From Anopheles merus (lineage: Eukaryota; Arthropoda; Insecta; Diptera; Culicidae), in the NCBI RefSeq assembly GCF_017562075.2, contig NC_054083.1:22627428-22691427 (forward strand): a stretch of 64,000 nucleotides of DNA, written 5' to 3'. Below, in pieces: positions 25,600 to 37,799 of this stretch; positions within the stretch are counted from its first letter, which is position 1, and each line of letters begins with the position of its first letter. The notes under the pieces were generated by a model, which saw only the letters and a program-made list of their open reading frames with translations, had not been told where the DNA came from and did not search any database. Made by a program: the position numbers and the translations under genes.

Positions 25600-26149
25600 A
25601 AAAACTTCTAACATTATACTATTCATAACTGTTCTTATAACTTTTTATTTTATTTCAATAATATTATCGTTAAATACCATTTGAAAAGAAATAGATCCAT
25701 TAACAACCCTGCCTGATAAGTTCAACAACATTGGTTGAAGCTCTATTTAACATGATAGACACTGAAGCATCATTCCAAATTTCCAATTCCAAATTTCTTT
25801 AAAAAACGATACATTAAATAGATTGCCGGGAAGTTTCCATACAACTTCATTAAAAAAAAGTTCTTTCCATCGTATATTTTTAGACTACGTTCCTTTTTGA
25901 AACAAATAAAACATTTTAGAATTGTTATATTTTTTCAGATCTCAAGTCTTTGAGTCGCAATAGTAGAGGACAGTGTGTTTTAAATGAGTTTGAAAACAGA
26001 TGTTCAGTTTAGGGATGAAAGTATTGTATTACACTGTTTAGGATTTTTTTAGTTTCTTTGTGATGAGTCTCATCATACACTTTACTTACATACACAACAC
26101 TGGTTACTACAAAGTGAATGAATCAAATATTTGTGAAATCTAGCTTATA
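25600..26149. other. AT-rich spacer
   Basis: No gene or recognisable repeat lies between the dead LINE and the second serine-protease homolog. Confidence 0.5.
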
Positions 26150-26155
26150 TTTATT
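26150..26155 (-). terminator. Poly(A) signal of second serine-protease homolog
   Basis: AATAAA on the minus strand about 91 nt past the stop at 26246. Confidence 0.5.
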
Positions 26156-26245
26156 TTTTCTCTGGATGGTGCAATTGCAAATGATTGATTTCTCATATTT
26201 CACGCCTTTCTAGAACTTCATAGCTCATAGCTTGGAACACTTTTT

Positions 26246-27172
26246 CTACAACTCAAATATGTAATCTGAATTCATCTGAATCCAGTCGCGGAAATAAGAA
26301 ACTCGCATATGACGCGTAGGATAGTTAGAAGAGCACAGAAACAAATGATCGGCAAAGCCAATCAACACGCGGCCGTTCTGATCCTCCACCGTCAACGATG
26401 ATCCAAATTCTCGATTGCAGAACACTCCACCGATTAAGGAATTCGTACAGATGTGCTGTGCAGTAATGATGTAAGCTGGTAGTATGTCTCGCTGGCAGTC
26501 TTCATTCGACATCACCTGATTGCGCAGATATTTTAAACCACCGACAAATTGGGCTCCAGATGCAGTGCCCTCCATCATCTCGTAGGTGCGCATGTCGGTT
26601 AGACGCGGCAAACGGATCGGTTGAACAAAACGGTTTAGCGTCGCTGGACAATCCAAATGTATCGTTGCAATATTGTTGAACTCATAGCTCGAATAGTGAT
26701 ATAACGGGTGAATATGGATTCCATCATCAGTGAAGTTGATGCGCTGCTCCCATTGCGTGTCACCGTTGAACAGTGATCCCAAGGTCACAAAGGCGTACTC
26801 GATGTCGTTTTCGTTTACCCAACGATATAGACATGCAGCCGTTGTTAGAACGTACTTGAGTGTAATCAGCGATCCAGCACAGGAATGCAAATAGCTGAGA
26901 GATATGGGCTTAATTAGCACCTCTGCGTGGTACGGAAACTGCCCAGGGAACGCCAAATATCCGTACGTAGAAAGTCTGTTTTCTTCTTCTTCGTTCCGAG
27001 ACTGGTTCTTTGCAGTTTCTGTGACAGGTGAAATGTGATTTATGGGAATCTTCACTGGCGATCGTTCAACGTCATCTAAGACAACTCCACCGATCACTGA
27101 AACACATAGTACACAGAGCACAACTGCTGCAACAAACGATTTCATGTTGAAGATGTACACCCTGTTTATCAC
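26246..27172 (-). CDS. Secreted chymotrypsin-fold homolog, full triad lost
   Basis: A single-exon gene of 308 codons from the first ATG; Met10 (27145) with signal peptide KSFVAAVVLCVLCVSVIGG is the more likely start. It is a clear paralog of the gene at 23529-24377: the same GYLAFPGQFPYHAE, CAGSLIT, LTTAAC, GSLFNGDTQWEQ, RTYEMMEGTA, LRNQVMSNEDC and final VSYFRDWIQMNSDY. Differences are an extra acidic linker of about 20 residues (TETAKNQSRNEEEENRL, 51-67) before the domain and loss of every triad residue: His to Ala113, Asp to Asn167 (FNNIATIH) and Ser to Phe256 (NREFGSSL for GDSGGPL). Disulfide cysteines are mostly kept, so the fold is probably intact. The frame has no break over 300 codons, which suggests it is still under selection for a non-enzymatic role. 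Confidence 0.87.
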   Translation of the reverse strand: MINRVYIFNMKSFVAAVVLCVLCVSVIGGVVLDDVERSPVKIPINHISPVTETAKNQSRNEEEENRLSTYGYLAFPGQFPYHAEVLIKPISLSYLHSCAGSLITLKYVLTTAACLYRWVNENDIEYAFVTLGSLFNGDTQWEQRINFTDDGIHIHPLYHYSSYEFNNIATIHLDCPATLNRFVQPIRLPRLTDMRTYEMMEGTASGAQFVGGLKYLRNQVMSNEDCQRDILPAYIITAQHICTNSLIGGVFCNREFGSSLTVEDQNGRVLIGFADHLFLCSSNYPTRHMRVSYFRDWIQMNSDYIFEL

Positions 27173-27199
27173 CTTTCGCTTGATGGACTAATGGTTTGT

Positions 27200-27300
27200 C
27201 AACTTTTTTGATCGATATATTAGTACACGGCTTGGGTCACTGCATTGATAATGTGTGTTTTACTGTGTCACAGTGCTATCTCTGTTCATCTGATAAACTC
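27200..27300 (-). promoter_or_regulatory. Promoter and GATA block of second homolog
   Basis: Minus strand GTACTAATATATCG (27226-27213) aligns with the TATA-like block of the first paralog and lies about 30 nt ahead of ACCATTAGTCC. Upstream, GATA motifs at 27246-27251 and in TTATCAGATG (27287-27296) match the positions of the palindrome ahead of the first gene. The shared AAGCGAAAGGTGAT-like stretch just before the coding region confirms common descent. Confidence 0.5.
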
Positions 27301-27509
27301 AATCAATAAAGATTATTTCGTAGGAAATCTGTAATAAAGCTAAATAAAGACCATTAATACGATTTTGTATCTGTACGTCACAGAAAACAGTAATTATCAT
27401 TTTCTTTCCATAAAACGTCGATTGTCCTCTGTATTTATTGTTATACATTTCAAAGAAATTCTCGTGCTTAGATTTCAAATCTCAAATTTGACTTTGCTAG
27501 TTTACTTTC

Positions 27510-27515
27510 TTTATT
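27510..27515 (-). terminator. Retained poly(A) signal of the pseudogene copy
   Basis: AATAAA on the minus strand about 71 nt past the stop of the pseudogene at 27586; position matches the other two copies. Confidence 0.4.
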
Positions 27516-27585
27516 AATAATTATTATTATTAAATCATTATTAGTCATTTAAATTCATTTTTTCTACCTTAATCTCCAAGTTTTT

Positions 27586-28456
27586 CTACAAATCCAATAT
27601 ATAATCGGAGTTCGTCTGAATCCAGTCGACGAAGTACGATACTCGAACATGGCGCGTAGGATACTTAGAAGAGCACCAAAACACATGATCGGCAATTCCA
27701 ATCAAAAAGCGACCGTTCTCATCCTCCACCGTCAACGATGATCCATATTCTCTGAAGCAGAATACACCACCGATAAAGGAATTCGTACAAAGGTGCTGTA
27801 CTGTAATTACGACGCCCGGTAGTATGTCCCGCTGGCAGTCTTCATTCGACATCACCTGATTGCGCAGATATTTCAGGCCACGGACAAAGCTGTCGCTGGT
27901 AGCAGTGCCCTCCATCATCTCGTAGGTGCGTATGTCGGTTAGGCGCGGCAAACGAATCGGTTGAACAAAACGGTTTAGCGTCGCTGGACAATTCAAACGT
28001 ATCGTTGCAATATTGTACAACTCATAGCTCGGATAGCGATATAGCGGGTGTGTACGGATTCCATCATCTGTGAAGTTGATGCGCTGCTCCCAATTGCGTG
28101 TCACAGTTGAACAGTGATCCCAAGGTCACAAAGGAGTACTTGATGCCAAATTAATTAACCCAACGATATAGACATGCAGCCGTTGTTAGAACGTACTTGA
28201 GTGTAATCAGCGATCCAGCGCAGGTATGAACATAGCTGAGAGATATGGGTTTAATTAGCACTTCTGCGTGGTACGGAAACTGTCCCTCGAATGCTGAATA
28301 TCCATAGCTATCAAGTCAATTGCCATCTTCTTGGATAGGTGAAATGTGATGTTTGGGATTTGTTACCGGCGATCGTTCAAAGTCATGATCTTCAACTCCA
28401 CCGATCACTGAAACACATAGTACACAGATCACTGTTGCCGAAAAAGACATTCGCAT
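27586..28456 (-). pseudogene. Third serine-protease homolog copy, pseudogene
   Basis: From ATG at 28456-28454 the minus strand carries the paralog's signal peptide (MRMSFSATVICVLCVSVIGG) and then GYSAFEGQFPYHAEVL, CAGSLITLKYVLTTAACLY and SFVTLGSLFN in one frame. That frame is broken by TGA at 28318-28316 and TAA at 28153-28151. A one-base insertion at about 28091-28095 (CAATTG against CATTG in the paralog) then shifts into the C-terminal frame, which is open for about 170 codons to 27586. The C-terminal part is close to the neighbour at 26246 (RTYEMMEGTAT, YLRNQVMSNEDCQRDILP, REYGSSLTVEDENG) and also lacks the catalytic Ser. The remaining start of that frame is a GTG, so no intact product is expected. 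Confidence 0.88.
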
Positions 28457-28520
28457 AGTGAAGCTGTATATCTTCAATAACGAGTTACGCTTGCGATTTC
28501 AGGTTTGTTACTGTTTTTGA

Positions 28521-28535
28521 CTTATTTATCGGTAC
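28521..28535 (-). promoter_or_regulatory. Relic TATA-like block of the pseudogene copy
   Basis: Minus strand GTACCGATAAATAAG aligns with GTACTAATAAATAG and GTACTAATATATCG ahead of the two intact paralogs, at the same distance from the coding start. Confidence 0.45.
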
Positions 28536-28539
28536 ACAG

Positions 28540-31500
28540 CTTAGATCGCCCTCAATTCTTTAATGGTGCATCATTAAAAGAGTTAGGCGCCGTGTGTGTT
28601 TGTTTGATCAATTCAATAAAAAGATTATCCCCACTGAAATATGTAATGAAGCCAGATATACTTTTTCTTATCGCTTTTGCCGAGAATGACAATCGAAACC
28701 AGACCGTTCACGTCCTGTTCTTATCGTTGGGTCTTGTTAAATTGGTTCCTGTTCTTATCGGGATTGGTTCCGGTTCTTATCTTTGTCTTGTATTTATATT
28801 TAGCTTATACTGTATTTGTTTTTTTATGCATTATATGTAAATGCTATGCCGTTTGAACTTTATAACATTAAGTTTCCAATAAATTATTGCAATGTAAGAA
28901 AATTAAATCGTATTTTATTTTACCTTTCATTGGTGTGATACTCCTACAGTGTAATCGATTGATGATACAAAAAAACGAAAACTAACTTAAAAAGCCACGC
29001 AACTCACTCTCCGTTGACCACCTTACTAACAAGTGTCTTCGTTTTTTTTTTGTAACGCTAAATGCCGGTGATATTTATACCGGTTTTGGATGCGTAATAT
29101 TTTACGTCTTTGGCAACAGCACTGGCAAGAGCACTAACAAGATCTTGTGTGATGCAGCAGTGGATGGAGAAAACAGACGCGAGTTTGTTAGGTGCATTTG
29201 AAAATGTAAATATTAAAACGAGAAAGAGAATATCTTTCCGCAGTGCCCATGTACAACGAGGTGATGAGTCGATGATAAATCTTGATTTCTTTTGCGGGTT
29301 TTGGTGAGATGATTTGGGTCGGGCATCGTTTTTCTCGTCTTGCAAGGGAATTGAGCCTAGCAAGCGGGAAAGCAAAACATTTTTTTTATTTAACTAACGT
29401 ACTAAGATTTTCACTTAATAAATTGTCAAAGTATAAATTAAAAATTAAAAATTGAACTACAATGAAAAGACACACTAATGGAAAATTATAAAAAATCAAA
29501 TTGAAGTTTGTAAGTAATGGATCATGATATTTAAATTTAAAAGATACAAAGAATGGTTCTAACAATTCAAACATATTTTAGCAAACACAAACACACAAAC
29601 ACTAAGATAATCATTCCAAAACAGAAAAGCTTAAAGTATATTCCTTTCGTCCTTTATTTCTCTTTTCTTGCCCAACCTGTGCCTGCAAAGCTTGGCTAAA
29701 TATAACATAATTACAAATCACTAATCATTTCCATCTCCGTGGCCCGTATGGGCCATCGTACCCTTCCACGCTTAACGACCGCATTCGCATTTACGCCACG
29801 CTTGGTGGAAGGTCACCGCAGAAGAAGACGCGAAACAAATCCAACCAAACGCAGCAGAACGCGGCAGAAAGATGGGAAAGCGGGCGTGATTTTGCATCGA
29901 CGACTAATTTGCATGCAAACTTCATTTCGGTTTGCCTGAGTGTGTGTGTGCGAGCACCGATGTTGCACTTCGCGGAGGTCAACCACTTCTCACGCACTGA
30001 CGAGATGATGGACACAGCCGTGGTGCTGTTGGAGAGGGTAGAATATTTCTTTTTCGGTGTTGGGTTAACCTGTTGGCAATTGATGCACACGCCGAAGGGT
30101 AGGGTGGGAGAAGTGCATCGGTCCGGGATGGGTGCTATGCGATGAAGGATTGTTTTTTTTTTGCTATGCCGTGAGCATCGAGAGTGATAGACCTACCGGG
30201 GTAGATTTTATCACAGTTTGGTTCGCGTCCAGCTGGAGACGATTGCTGAAGATCGCTAATTAACAACTAATTTGTAAGGCTCTCGATGCAGAACCGAGCG
30301 CCAGTGGTAATGGGCTCCGAAGGAGACGAGAATTTGTCCTGATGTCATTGAAAAATAAGTATCGTTAAAAGCAATTAAAACAGCAATATTACTTGAAATA
30401 AACACAGTAAAAGCACACGATAGGAATGGTTGTATTGTACAAGTGTAATACCAGTACACAACAACTCAACATCGATAAGCATCAGCACAAGTACGGTGAC
30501 ACCTTAAGACACTGCTGCTGCTGCTGCTGCACCGGAGCTTTATCTCGCTTCCAAAATCAACGCCGTACATTGCGCAGCGTCCTTAAGCGTAATACCCTGC
30601 GCAAACGCACTTCCAACAGCACTCGGAACTTTAAAATATCGAACCTCGAAAACTCGTTTACGATAATCTGAACTGCCGGTCGCGAAAGGTGACGAAGTCG
30701 GACAAAAGGAGACGAAATCGCGATCGCGACACATTGGCGCGTAGGCGTTCATGTCCTATACCGCGCAGCGTACGACACACGAAAGACGCTTCGTAGCGGA
30801 CTTCATCACACAATTCTGGGTGATGGTTGCGATGGTCATATTTGGATCAGACAAGACTCAAGAAACGTTGTAAGCATCCGCGGATGAAGAATTAGCGGTG
30901 AAGTTGTAGTCGCTACAACAACCAACACAAGGGTGTATTGAATTTATCAATCTTCAGGACCCACTCACCTTCGGTGCGAGCTCCATGTGCGCTTGGTTTG
31001 TGCTGATCGTACCACGCGTTGGTGGGTGATAACATGAGCTTATGATGTTGCGATGGAGTGCTGTTTTTACCCTGCTCTGTTTGTCTTTCTCTCTCTCTCT
31101 CTCTCTTAATCGTCTTTTTACTGGAGTTTATTAGTGGCAAGGTTTTGTGACACCTTGGCTAAAGTAACTCCATTTGCCACAGGCTTGTACCATGTCAATG
31201 ACCTACCGGTGAGTGATCCCGAATATCTCTCAGGTGTTTCACGGGGTGTAAGGGGATTTATGTACCTTTTTAGCCAGTTTAGTGCACGTGAGAAGAACGG
31301 GATAATTGTGTTGTCTTTTTCTTTCGTTTTTTTTGTTCTGCGTCCAGGTGTTTCAAGTGCGCGATGACATTCGATCCAACTGCGTGATGGATCAATGCAG
31401 GTGCAAGAGGTGTAGGATGCAGTGGTGCAGCGTAACGGAGATGTAATTAAATCTTTTAATGACAATTTTTGTTATATCCGTTTATAATAATAATCATCAT

Positions 31501-34500
31501 CGTTAAAATGACTTTATTCTGCTTGATAAAATATAAATATTATTACAATGTAGGCGATATATGCCACTTATGGGTTGTTTATTTAACACGTTTAAAGTCG
31601 TTTTTCATGCGTTTTAATTTACAATTGTATGTTTATGTTTTACTTGTTCTGTAGCCATTCTGATTCCTTTATTAAATTAATTTACACTCTTGTGTACTTA
31701 TGAACAGCTTCTAATTAATTCCTCAAGAATTCAAGATTGATTAATTTACTGTTTAATTTCAAAAGTCTGGTATTGGTATCATGATAGGTTATCGTAAAAA
31801 GCTGTTATGTTATCCTATTATCAGAATTCGAATGATTTCTGATAAATAACAACTTTATTGTTGACAAAATAAATAAAATAAAAAAAAGTTGAAAATCATT
31901 TGTAGAACAAACTTTAACAGGAATACAAAACTTCTTTTAAGCCAATATAAACATAACAAATATTTAAAGTTATAAGTAGTCCTTATACTTCTCAATTAAT
32001 GCAAGAAATCTTTTTGGAGCTATTTTCTTTATCTCGCTTTACTGCTAAGTTCGCTGTTGCACTTGCTACCCCCATGGCCTAGTCGAAGTGCGCCTTTAGA
32101 TGTCAAAGATATAACCAAATGTGCTGGAATATCTGTCATTCGCTTCCGTTCCTCGCTTTCATCCTTCCTACCACCTGATCCCTGCACAAACCCCAATGGT
32201 ATCGCTCCAATGTATGAGATCATAAATGTCGAAATAAAAATAAATCACCTTTACCCGTTGGCCGTTGAACGAATGCTCTCGCGCTTTTACGTGCATCTGA
32301 CACTGCGTTCGGGTACGGTGACATCGAGCACCAACACTTTGCAGCCAATCCGCATCGTGGCCTTTGTGCAGTCACCATCTCACACACGCCCGTCGATCTA
32401 TCTGCGTATGGTCGTATGTTTTTTGTCGTTTTACGTACGAAAAAAAAAAAACAACAGGGCAGCAAAAACGCCCGAAATGCATCCATTGAAAGCATTTGTG
32501 ACGACAAACCGTGTCGCCGGCAGGATGTGCGATATACTTGTACAGTGTGTACACACACACATACATCCAGCGATCAAGTCATTGACCTTCGGTCACCCAC
32601 ATTCCTTCCCTGACGGTGTGGGACACCGGGGATTGGGCCGTGCTACCCGGTTTAGGTACGCCAAGAACACAACCACGCTGTAACAATCAATCGTACACAG
32701 CGCGGGATTGTTTACTACTATAAAAATGAAGCCATGTGGGTTTGTTGCAGCTCATTAACGCGAATGTGGTAATCGCATCGTAAAACTGGCACACACACAC
32801 ACACACATTCCCGTACCGTAGCGTAATCTTGGGGCATTTGCAGTATTTGCAGTTCGCATTAACTGCACCGCTGCCCATCGGGTGGACAAAATCGAATCCG
32901 ATGGAGGAAACGGATGGTGCATATAATTAAAATAAAAGCCCAAAGCCCACTTTGCAAGGAGTACCGAAGGGAAGGACCGATGTGGAGACAGAGTGAGGAG
33001 TTGGGAGTAGGTTCTTGAGGCGAAAATAAAACTCCACTCCAAGGATGGTCATCAAACTTTGTCAGAAGGCGCGCGGACGCAAAGTGCAGTAGATATGGGA
33101 CAGGCAGGCGGGCGCTTCGTTGTCGCTGTCGTGAACTTGTTGCGCGAATAGAATACTTTAACCGGACGGACGCACTGCTCGTAAAGTGTTCGAGCTCATA
33201 ATGCACCTTGGGAATAAAAAGACTTTTGCATTACTGCGAAGGTCATTGCACCATGGGCGTGGGATGGGTCAGGATAAAAACAAAGGATTAGTGTGTTGTG
33301 AATAATGTAATCAATTTGTATAGTTTAATGTGTTTGTTGGGGCTGTTTACATTGTACGTTATGTATATAACTTGATCTTTTGTCCCTGAAGATCGTTGCA
33401 ATGTGAAGTTTACAGTTATGGAGTGAAAACTGATACAACCGTTAGGGCATGGTAACATTCCAATTTTAATTCCATTCCTAAGAACTATGAAAATGGTTTC
33501 GAAACCCTAACCTAACGGCAAAAGCTAGCCTAACCTAGCGGTACCGTTATGAGAGTTCCCTTTGAGCTACAATGTTTTAGGTATCCATTTCTAGGAAGGT
33601 TGTTCTAGGATCCTTAGCTCTAGGCTAGGCAGATACGAGATTGATGCTTGAATTATGGTTTTTTTTATAATTACTTCAGGATGAGTTTTGTTTTGTAGTC
33701 AATAAAACCTTCTCTCTCCAGGAATTGGATACCAAACAGTACGAGCCAGAGGTTTGACTTTGGAAGAGCAAAAGAAGAAACAGTAGAATAGGCACTTAGG
33801 AACCTTTCTGAGTAATGATGAAACATCGCATAAAAAATGGTGTTGAAATTTGGGGGGTTGTTAGTTTCTTTTATTTGAATAATAGACTTCGCTGATGGAG
33901 GAAACTGGAAACGCTGACAGGAAGTTTACTCTAAACCAGATTTAGACTCAAGTATAAACAACCGCAATCTGAGTAATAGCGGCCTACCGCAGTGTCAAAT
34001 TTTAAATTTCTGAAGCAAAAATCAGCCGTCATCACATCGTGATAGGCCATCATATTCTCCCCTAGTGATGAGATTGTCGCGATGGAAGTGAAATATCTTT
34101 TTCATACAATGCTCCACTCTCTACTCTGAGGATCAGCGGAGGATTAACACGAGTGGAGGCCCTAAGCTGTCACACGAATGTAGGCCTCAAGCGTCGAGTG
34201 AGAAGTTGTATGAGAAATTCTAAACTAGAGAGAAGAATTGAGAAGCAAATCTAGCTGTGCGTGGGGGGTGCGACCCTTTTTCGGAGCTTATCTTTGCATA
34301 GTGCTTAATGCGTCTCTGCTGAGGATCGTACAGAAATGGTATCTTCCCGGATGATCATTTCTTCTATCTTCTTCTAAACTACAGAAATACTAAAAAGAGT
34401 AATAATACAAAGCATAAACACTTAAACCGCTGACGCTTGTACGATGCAGTCGGCAGCTACGGGAAAACAATGCCACCACAAATCCGTGTAGTTCCCTTCG

Positions 34501-37280
34501 CTACCGGAAATCATTGCCAGTCTGCAGCCAGATTCGTTTTGATTGCCGGCTTCATTTCCTAGCTGGTGGCCCGAGTGCAACACAAAACAATGTTTTAGAG
34601 AAGCAAATGTGAGAGGCAGAGCAAAACAAAAAAGCCATCACCTCGCCGCCACGATTGTGGTCAATGCCAAAGTCACAGACAACGATGCGATGGTAATCAA
34701 CTAACGAAATTCACACACACACACACAAAAAACGGTGACATTGCACCATGCACCATGAGGTGGAGTTGTTGTAGAGAGGGTGGAGTGGGTTGCAATAAAA
34801 TTTGGCGTTCCACGCACACAACAGCACACGGGAGAAGTAGTGGTATTTGCGCTGGCAACCTTCAACCTTACGTTGTATAGGCTGTTTGCAGTGTTTTGCA
34901 GGCGGAAAGATGGTTGCATAGATTCCGCAAGACAAAAGTTTTTAACATCAGTTTGTAAATGACGAAGATGAAGGTCACCTTATCACATTATCTTCTGGTT
35001 CAATATTATTTTCGTTTGTAAATGGCAAATTCGCATCACATTTTAAGGAAAATTCTCATTCGTAAAAGCATATAAAATTATCGTACATCTAATACTTTAC
35101 ATTACATTATAACTATTATTCAACCTGAATTAAAAATGACCGAAAATAAATTACACAAATCGTAAACGATCGCTGCCACAAACATTCAACTTTCAACACC
35201 AAATTTATTCATTAACTCGATCTCGGTTTCGGTGTGATTTAGCATTTTGATCTTTGCTAAAGATTGCATCTCAAGCTGGTTTTGGGCTCTTTTTACCTTA
35301 GCTCTATGTTGGTATTTTTGAATATTCCTTCTTTTTATCTCATTCTCTCTCTCTGTGTTATATTTATATTCTCACTATTTTCCTGCTCTTCCACACGACA
35401 ATGTAGCGTGCGATGAGAAATCGATGCACTTCACCCTCGCTTCCTCACTGTCCCGCGCGAGTGCAAAAAATCCTCCCCACAAAATAAAAACCTTGACGTT
35501 TGTTTCCTTCTCATCGACACTTCCTTGGTGCGGTCAAGGGGGAGGAAGAGATTCGTTGTAATCCTTTTGTGCTAAAATATTTCCCCCAAACGTCTTTTCC
35601 CCACCCTCCGCCACGATCGTACGCTCCCGGTTGGGGTTTTCTATCGCTGTAAACTAACAGACAAGCGGGTCCACGTCTTTGCCTTCTTCGGATTGGAACC
35701 CCTCCCCACCCCATAGCAGCCCAAAAAGCACGCTGCATGCACAAAGCGCAGCGAACGCAAACCTTGAGCCACGAGTGCGCGCACCGGTGTAACCTTGACC
35801 GATGCACGATCAAACCAAAAAATGTTTTAAATTAAACGCTCCAGCACGAGGATCGCAGGTATAAAAAGAAGAAGAAGGAGAAGCAGCAGTAGCAAAGCAA
35901 TACCAAACGCAACACAAACGGACCCGATCGCGAGTTGCATGCGCATACGCAAACGGGAAGTGGATCGAGTGGCATAAAGCTGCAGAAAAACTGCAGAACG
36001 AATTCACTGGCGCGGCGCGCGTCCGATGGGGCAAGCCGAAGCTTAGGGATTAAGTTTTTGGTGAGGGGAATGGGTTGGTTGGGAGCAACCAGAGTGACGC
36101 AAGATCCAGACGTTTGGAGGACGTTTGGCAATGTGTTTTTTTTTGTGTATGTGTGTTTGGTTGGTTGTGGAAGAGAAATCTTAACAGTCATAAAGTTTAT
36201 GGGCATAAAACGATCGCAGCAAGCGGGGTTGCAATGTCAGTAGAGACCAATTTTTCAAAGACAAAAATAAGGCCCGATAGCGGGAGCGGGACAGGCTTGA
36301 GAACAAACTGCGCGCAAAAGAGAAAACCTATTTTGCTTAGAGTCTTAGAGGAATGGGGAGACAGTGTAAGAGTGGGGAGGAATTGAGGACGGAAGTGGTA
36401 CCAAAAAAAAAAAAAAGAAAAAAGATCGCTACGAATTGCCGAATGAAAGGAAAGAATAGAAATCTATTCACGAACGACTGAGGACTAGGGGTGTGGGACT
36501 GTGCCAGCGGACCGTTTTGACTTTAAGTGGGCGAAGTTGATGCAACGTTTCGCTGCACCGTCCCGTCCCGTTTGGTTTGGAGTTGGCTGGTTGGTTGGAT
36601 ACCCAAACACACACACAGACAGATACGCTGCCCTGCCAAAATTTAAACCGATCGTGGTTTGTTTTCTTTTTTTTGTTGGGAATTCGGATCGTCGCGCACA
36701 CACAAACACTGAAGCGGCAAGCGGTGTGCGTTTGTGAGCTGGGTGTAGATATGTAATTGGGAAGTTCGGCAAGACGAGTGTGAAGTAGAATGCAAAGAGC
36801 TGCAGGTCTGGAGTGGAAACCAACGACAAGCTAAAAATAGAATGAGTTTTAATGTGTTGATATCGCATTCTTTATAATAAATTGCTTTTAGTTTTTAACG
36901 TGATACCTTCTTTACAACGCGTATTAAATAATCATAAACATTAGTGATATTTTATTCAAGTTATAAAAACAATTTTCCTTACATTATTTGCTATGCTTTG
37001 ATCCACAATTGAATCATAAATTTCATTATATCACCAAGAAAGTTGGCACGTTGTAAGATGGAGTCGCCTGGTTTGTCACTTATTGATCATTACTTTTCGA
37101 TCACTCTCGTTTTATCAAACCAGCATTGTAGGTGTTTGATGATCTTGTGTTTTGTGATCTTATGTTTTGTGATCTTGTGTTTTGTGATCTTGTGTTCGCT
37201 GATCAAGCTTCACGAGTGTATTGTTTTTCAATTGTATTAATACATAAACAGCTTGATAGATTTTATTCGGGCCATTAATG
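28540..37280. other. Non-coding stretch with simple repeats
   Basis: No gene is supported. Simple repeats seen are (CTG)6 at 30513-30531, a CT run at about 31088-31106, (CA)9 at 32790-32807, a CA run at about 34712-34727, A-tract DNA near 36403-36416, and four copies of a 15-bp unit GATCTTGTGTTTTGT at about 37141-37198. Open frames of 100-208 codons (32057-32683 plus is the longest) have no family signature and change character across simple repeats. Confidence 0.55.
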
Positions 37281-37288
37281 TTCCATAT

Positions 37289-37784
37289 TAGTGTTGGGAG
37301 ATTCGGGATTCGGAAGATTCGAAGATTCAATCCCTAGAAAGATTCGATCGGTTCGGATCCCGTTTGTAGGATTTGAATCCCTAAAAGATTGGGATTGGGA
37401 TTCGTTTGCGATTCGATTGGGATTCGTTTGGGATTCGATTGGGATTTAATGAGAAGTTATAATCACTAAATTAATTATTTGATTGGATATTGAACAAAAG
37501 GTCCGCATATCTCGGGGACCTGTACTAATTATGATGTAAGTACTGCAAAGCTAAATAATTTGGAGTAAAAAAGAATGACCTCTTATTCCAGCTTTAATGA
37601 TGAGTTGTAATACGCCATCTATTGAACAAACCATTGAAGCTATAGAGTTTTCGTTTTTTTTCTCTATAGATATTTGATTTTCCAGTCGTTTAAGCTTAAT
37701 TTGTGGCGTTTGGGACGCTATACCACATTGGGATTGGGATTCAAAGATTCGAATTTCTTCTGAGATTCATTTTTACCTTCACTA
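37289..37784. mobile_element. Non-autonomous DNA element with 8-bp TSD
   Basis: The element is bounded by TAGTGTTGGG at the left and CCTTCACTA at the right (TAGTGAAGG inverted), with the 8-bp direct repeat TTCCATAT immediately outside at 37281-37288 and 37785-37792. The left part is dense in GGGATTCG/ATTGGGATTCG subrepeats that recur at the right end (37728-37765). No transposase is encoded. An 8-bp TSD and short imperfect TIRs fit the hAT or P superfamilies. A different repeat (37595-37729, see separate entry) is nested inside. Confidence 0.7.
37595..37729. repeat. Dispersed ~130-bp repeat R1, copy 1
   Basis: The segment from AATGATGAGTTGTAATACGC to GTTTAAGCTTAATTTGTGGCG recurs as an inverted, diverged copy at 43165-43290 and as a partial copy at 48693-48735. 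It interrupts the ATTCG-rich element around it, so it inserted later. No coding capacity; a MITE is the likeliest nature. Confidence 0.7.
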
Positions 37785-37799
37785 TTCCATATAAAGTAT

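Noticed and set aside
31134..31290. Protein-like frame (LAKVTPFATGLYHVNDLPVS...) with a GTGAGT at about 31210
   Set aside because: Composition looks somewhat protein-like and a donor-like site follows, but no family is recognised and the opposite strand is equally open; not enough support.
32057..32683. 208-codon open frame, plus strand
   Set aside because: No signal peptide, domain or motif; crosses A-tracts and CA repeats, and the opposite strand is open too. Treated as chance.
37141..37198. Regular 15-bp repeats tested as a CRISPR-like array
   Set aside because: Units are directly adjacent with no spacers, in a eukaryotic context: a plain minisatellite.
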